This document shows positions 33,513 through 36,017 of a stretch of 36,017 nt of DNA, piece by piece. The notes beneath the pieces are model-generated. The model did no database searches. It saw nothing but the letters and a program-made list of their open reading frames with translations, and was not told where the DNA came from. A program made the translations under genes and the position numbers. This stretch comes from a bacterium (GTDB lineage: Bacteria; Bacteroidota; Rhodothermia; Balneolales; M1805), in the NCBI GenBank assembly GCA_006226965.1, contig SBGQ01000105.1, positions 1 to 36,017 on the forward strand. The letters are read 5' to 3'. Within the stretch, counting starts at the first letter, position 1. The number at the start of each line of letters is the position of its first letter.

Positions 33513-36017
33513 TTCCAGTGTTTTATCAAAGAAATCAAGAATGGCTTTCATTGTCATATTCCTGTCTTTTTCCTGAAGGATAGTTTCAAAAGGGAATCCA
33601 AATACAACCGTTTTATAATAACCTTCAAAAGCTACAGCAGCACTAAATCCGTTTTCCTTGTAACGGGCAATAATTTTGGCATCTTCTGTTGATGGATGAA
33701 TGGCATCAGGTGATTCTACCTGATAAATACTACTGCTTAACTTTGTGTTAAAAAATAAACTCTTTGGGAGTTTAAACTCAGAAGGGGATGTTGCAACAAC
33801 TTCACCCGTTTTTGAAGCATGATCAGTTCTGTGTTTCACATGCAGTGTTTCTTCAAGTAATTGAACACCATTTGAGTCTGGCAAGAAGTTTCTATAAGAA
33901 TCAGTTGTTATATAAGCGCCTGAAATAAACAAATTACCGCCGCTTTGAGCGTAAAATTTGATTTTTGATTGTAGTTTCTCCGGAAAGGTTTCGAACTCAA
34001 TATCTTCATTTAACTTATATCCTTGCTTGTACCTTCTGGTTTTCTTTTGTTCACCTAAAATCAAATCGACGTATTTAAACGATGTTATGTCAATGTGATT
34101 ATCCATTACGGCATCAGATGAACTAGAAAAGAACGAGTAACCGGCCTCTAATATTGATTTTCCATGAACAAGACCAAAATCAAAGGTGTTTCCTGCAATT
34201 ACAGAAGTTTCGTAATTCGCATAACTTGCACCATGTCCCGGTTCGTCATCCGTTCCCCAACGGCTGCTTTTATCATAGTTGAATTGTTCACCTACATAAG
34301 AGATGTCATTCCCTTCATAAACGCCTCTATCAATATCGAATAGAAATCCTTCAAAATTTCCCACACTAATAGATGATGGACCACTTAATCGATTAAATCC
34401 ATTAATAACCAGAACAGGGGACTTACCTTTATTTCCTAAACCTGCTGAAACTATTTCTGATGACATGCTTCTGCCGCCTTTGTTAACAGCTTCAACTTTA
34501 AAACTGTAAATCACATTCTTTTTTGGTTTCTCAAACTCATATGTAACATCTTCAACTAGTGTTCCATTATCAAATCCATTTTCACCTTCACGCACATAAA
34601 CCATGTAAGCATCAGCTGTTGCTGTGGATTCTAATGGATCTGTTTGAGGTTGCCAGTTTACTTTGAAATTCCCCTTATCAGTTAGTTGAACAGACATATG
34701 AGTTACAGGAAGCGGTAGTACTACATATTCAAACTGATGCTGTTCCGCGAGAAATTTCAGCATACTTTTGTAAATCGCTCTGGCAACTTCAAATTTGTAT
34801 TTAGGATTATGTCCAAATTTTACATCTGCAAAGTTTTGATGGGAGAGGAGTTCCAGTAAAACAGAAGGAACGTTAGCTCTGAATGCCTCTGAATATTGTC
34901 TGTTATATAAATTTCTTCTTGTCCATGTTGAATCAAAATGGTATCTGATGTCATCAACAATTTGAGTTTGCATTAAATCACCAAGGTCGCGGTTTGCAAA
35001 ACGTGACATGCCATTCGGAAATACAAGTGATGAATCATAATCTTCAACCGAATAAATCATTAGTGTCCCGATGATATCATCATTACCGGTTATACCGGCG
35101 TCAGTATGGAAAGCAAGTGAGATATCAACAGGGATTCCTAGTCCTTTTTCATCACGTTTTTTATTGGGGCCATAAGGCGCACCGACAAGGTAATTAACCC
35201 ATTCACCACGGCTTTGATAATCATCATTATAATCGTTTTCTTTATTCAAATCATAGATTAATGTGTCCGGGAAACCTGCATATTGTAACCAATATCGAGA
35301 GCCTTCAACAAATTTTGGGCGATCACTAACTCGGCCATTTCGTTCGATAACACCCATTCCTCCACCAAAACGAACGGCATCACCAGAAACACGTGCTCCG
35401 TCTTTCATTACTTTATTTGTAAGAACAACTTTTTGATTTTTCGAATCTAAACCTTCGTTAAAATGGAAAGTCCCCAAATACACCCAAGTTGACCCCCCGA
35501 TTTGTTGGTTCACATAAAAGGTAGTTTCACCACCACTATGGTATACTTTGTATTCTGCATCAGTTGTGTTTTCAGGTGATGAATCATAACTAACATAAAC
35601 AGCATAATACCCGGATTCCGGGATTTCAGGAATCCAACCAATTTGAGAAGAGCCTTTTAAGTTACCGATAATTTCTCTGGTTGATCCTTGAACGAAGGGG
35701 TTTACATTACCTTTATAAGGTCTTTTTCCAATGGCAAAACCTTTCGTTTTACCGTTTCTCCAAGTGCCGTTTTCAACATATTTTGATTTATAATCAGAAC
35801 CGTTATTATCAACAATAATCTCATTAGTTTGGATATCTCTTTCTCTTGGTAAAAAGGTATTAGCACCAGCTCGTTCTAACATAGGAACTAAGTAGGGAAC
35901 AACAATAGACATCGGATATAAATCTTCAACAGTGCCAAAAAGTCTAGCTCTCTGCCACATCCATCTATCTTCTTTGTAATTATAATACCAACCATGGGAG
36001 TGCCACATTGCAATGTG
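33510..36017 (-). CDS. N-acetylmuramoyl-L-alanine amidase with inserted golvesin-like domain (5' partial)
   Basis: The frame stays open past the ATG at 36008 to the window edge (HIA precedes it), and HIAMWHSHGW is an internal conserved motif, so the start is outside. Numbered from that Met: the first amidase part is at 1-65 (WHSHGWYY with His3/His5; YLVPMLERAGANTFLPRERD), a golvesin/Xly-like binding domain at about 75-219 (GYYAVYVSYDSSPENTTDAE; DAVRFGGGMG), then the amidase resumes (FHTDAG with His301; PSVLLELLSHQNFAD with Glu386), an FN3 domain about 433-522, and a C-terminal domain of about 300 residues (530-832) that I do not recognise. The His/Glu/His/Glu order fits Amidase_3 zinc and catalytic residues, so it should cleave peptidoglycan cross-peptides at the muramoyl-L-alanine bond; automated pipelines may call such proteins xanthan lyase. 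No sorting domain at the C-terminus. Confidence 0.8.
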   Translation of the reverse strand, partial: HIAMWHSHGWYYNYKEDRWMWQRARLFGTVEDLYPMSIVVPYLVPMLERAGANTFLPRERDIQTNEIIVDNNGSDYKSKYVENGTWRNGKTKGFAIGKRPYKGNVNPFVQGSTREIIGNLKGSSQIGWIPEIPESGYYAVYVSYDSSPENTTDAEYKVYHSGGETTFYVNQQIGGSTWVYLGTFHFNEGLDSKNQKVVLTNKVMKDGARVSGDAVRFGGGMGVIERNGRVSDRPKFVEGSRYWLQYAGFPDTLIYDLNKENDYNDDYQSRGEWVNYLVGAPYGPNKKRDEKGLGIPVDISLAFHTDAGITGNDDIIGTLMIYSVEDYDSSLVFPNGMSRFANRDLGDLMQTQIVDDIRYHFDSTWTRRNLYNRQYSEAFRANVPSVLLELLSHQNFADVKFGHNPKYKFEVARAIYKSMLKFLAEQHQFEYVVLPLPVTHMSVQLTDKGNFKVNWQPQTDPLESTATADAYMVYVREGENGFDNGTLVEDVTYEFEKPKKNVIYSFKVEAVNKGGRSMSSEIVSAGLGNKGKSPVLVINGFNRLSGPSSISVGNFEGFLFDIDRGVYEGNDISYVGEQFNYDKSSRWGTDDEPGHGASYANYETSVIAGNTFDFGLVHGKSILEAGYSFFSSSSDAVMDNHIDITSFKYVDLILGEQKKTRRYKQGYKLNEDIEFETFPEKLQSKIKFYAQSGGNLFISGAYITTDSYRNFLPDSNGVQLLEETLHVKHRTDHASKTGEVVATSPSEFKLPKSLFFNTKLSSSIYQVESPDAIHPSTEDAKIIARYKENGFSAAVAFEGYYKTVVFGFPFETILQEKDRNMTMKAILDFFDKTLE

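Overview
The window comes from an AT-rich bacterium of the Bacteroidetes/FCB lineage. Evidence: two secreted proteins end in type IX-secretion-style C-terminal domains carrying an NYPNPFNPTT core; there is a TonB-dependent receptor with a SusE/BtuG-like lipoprotein, a membrane-anchored propeller/Y_Y_Y/LuxR-type regulator, and a short Bacteroidetes-type primary sigma factor; start codons follow A/T-rich leaders with no recognisable Shine-Dalgarno sequence. The NYPNPFNPTT form of the sorting domain and the fused E2-E1 2-oxoglutarate dehydrogenase lean toward a Balneolota/Rhodothermota/Ignavibacteria-type member rather than a classical Bacteroides or Flavobacterium, but this placement is an inference. 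No insertion sequence, prophage, tRNA, rRNA or CRISPR array was seen; this reads as ordinary chromosome.

Layout. 1-2.2 kb: 3' part of a secreted SGNH-hydrolase protein with an NHL-type start and a sorting domain, ended by a strong terminator. 2.2-2.75 kb: non-coding, with a degraded dispersed-repeat-like stretch and a 16-unit, 8-bp tandem array that runs into the stop codon of the next gene. 2.75-5.6 kb (minus): one-component transmembrane regulator. 5.8-9.3 kb (plus): cobalamin riboswitch driving a BtuB-like TonB receptor, a BtuG-like propeller lipoprotein and a 12-cysteine CWC/DUF5522 fusion protein. 9.5-13.7 kb: soluble hybrid histidine kinase with six PAS domains and an apparently dead HPt-like tail. 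13.7-17.35 kb (minus): KGD-type 2-oxoglutarate dehydrogenase (E2 core fused to E1, no lipoyl domain). 17.7-19.1 kb (minus): secreted M28 peptidase. 19.2-22.5 kb (plus): M3 oligoendopeptidase overlapping a GAF-GAF-degenerate-GGDEF protein. 22.6-23.1 kb (minus): DUF6265 protein. 23.2-24.4 kb: phosphopentomutase. 24.6-26.4 kb: two tandem primary-type sigma factors. 26.5-28.2 kb: secreted esterase and a convergent class A beta-lactamase-fold protein whose stop codons touch. 28.3-30.9 kb: ZIP transporter, AI-2E family permease and TatD nuclease in one tight unit. 31.0-33.5 kb: secreted subtilisin with sorting domain. 33.5 kb to the end (minus): 5'-truncated amidase with a golvesin-like domain inserted inside its catalytic fold.

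How they fit together. The clearest functional unit is the B12-controlled uptake operon, in which the third gene has no known role. Several other genes are regulatory proteins that have lost a catalytic residue (HPt without His, GGDEF without its signature), suggesting ligand sensing or scaffolding. The rest is a mix of central metabolism (2-oxoglutarate dehydrogenase, phosphopentomutase), transcription (two sigma factors) and exported hydrolases for protein, ester and peptidoglycan substrates.
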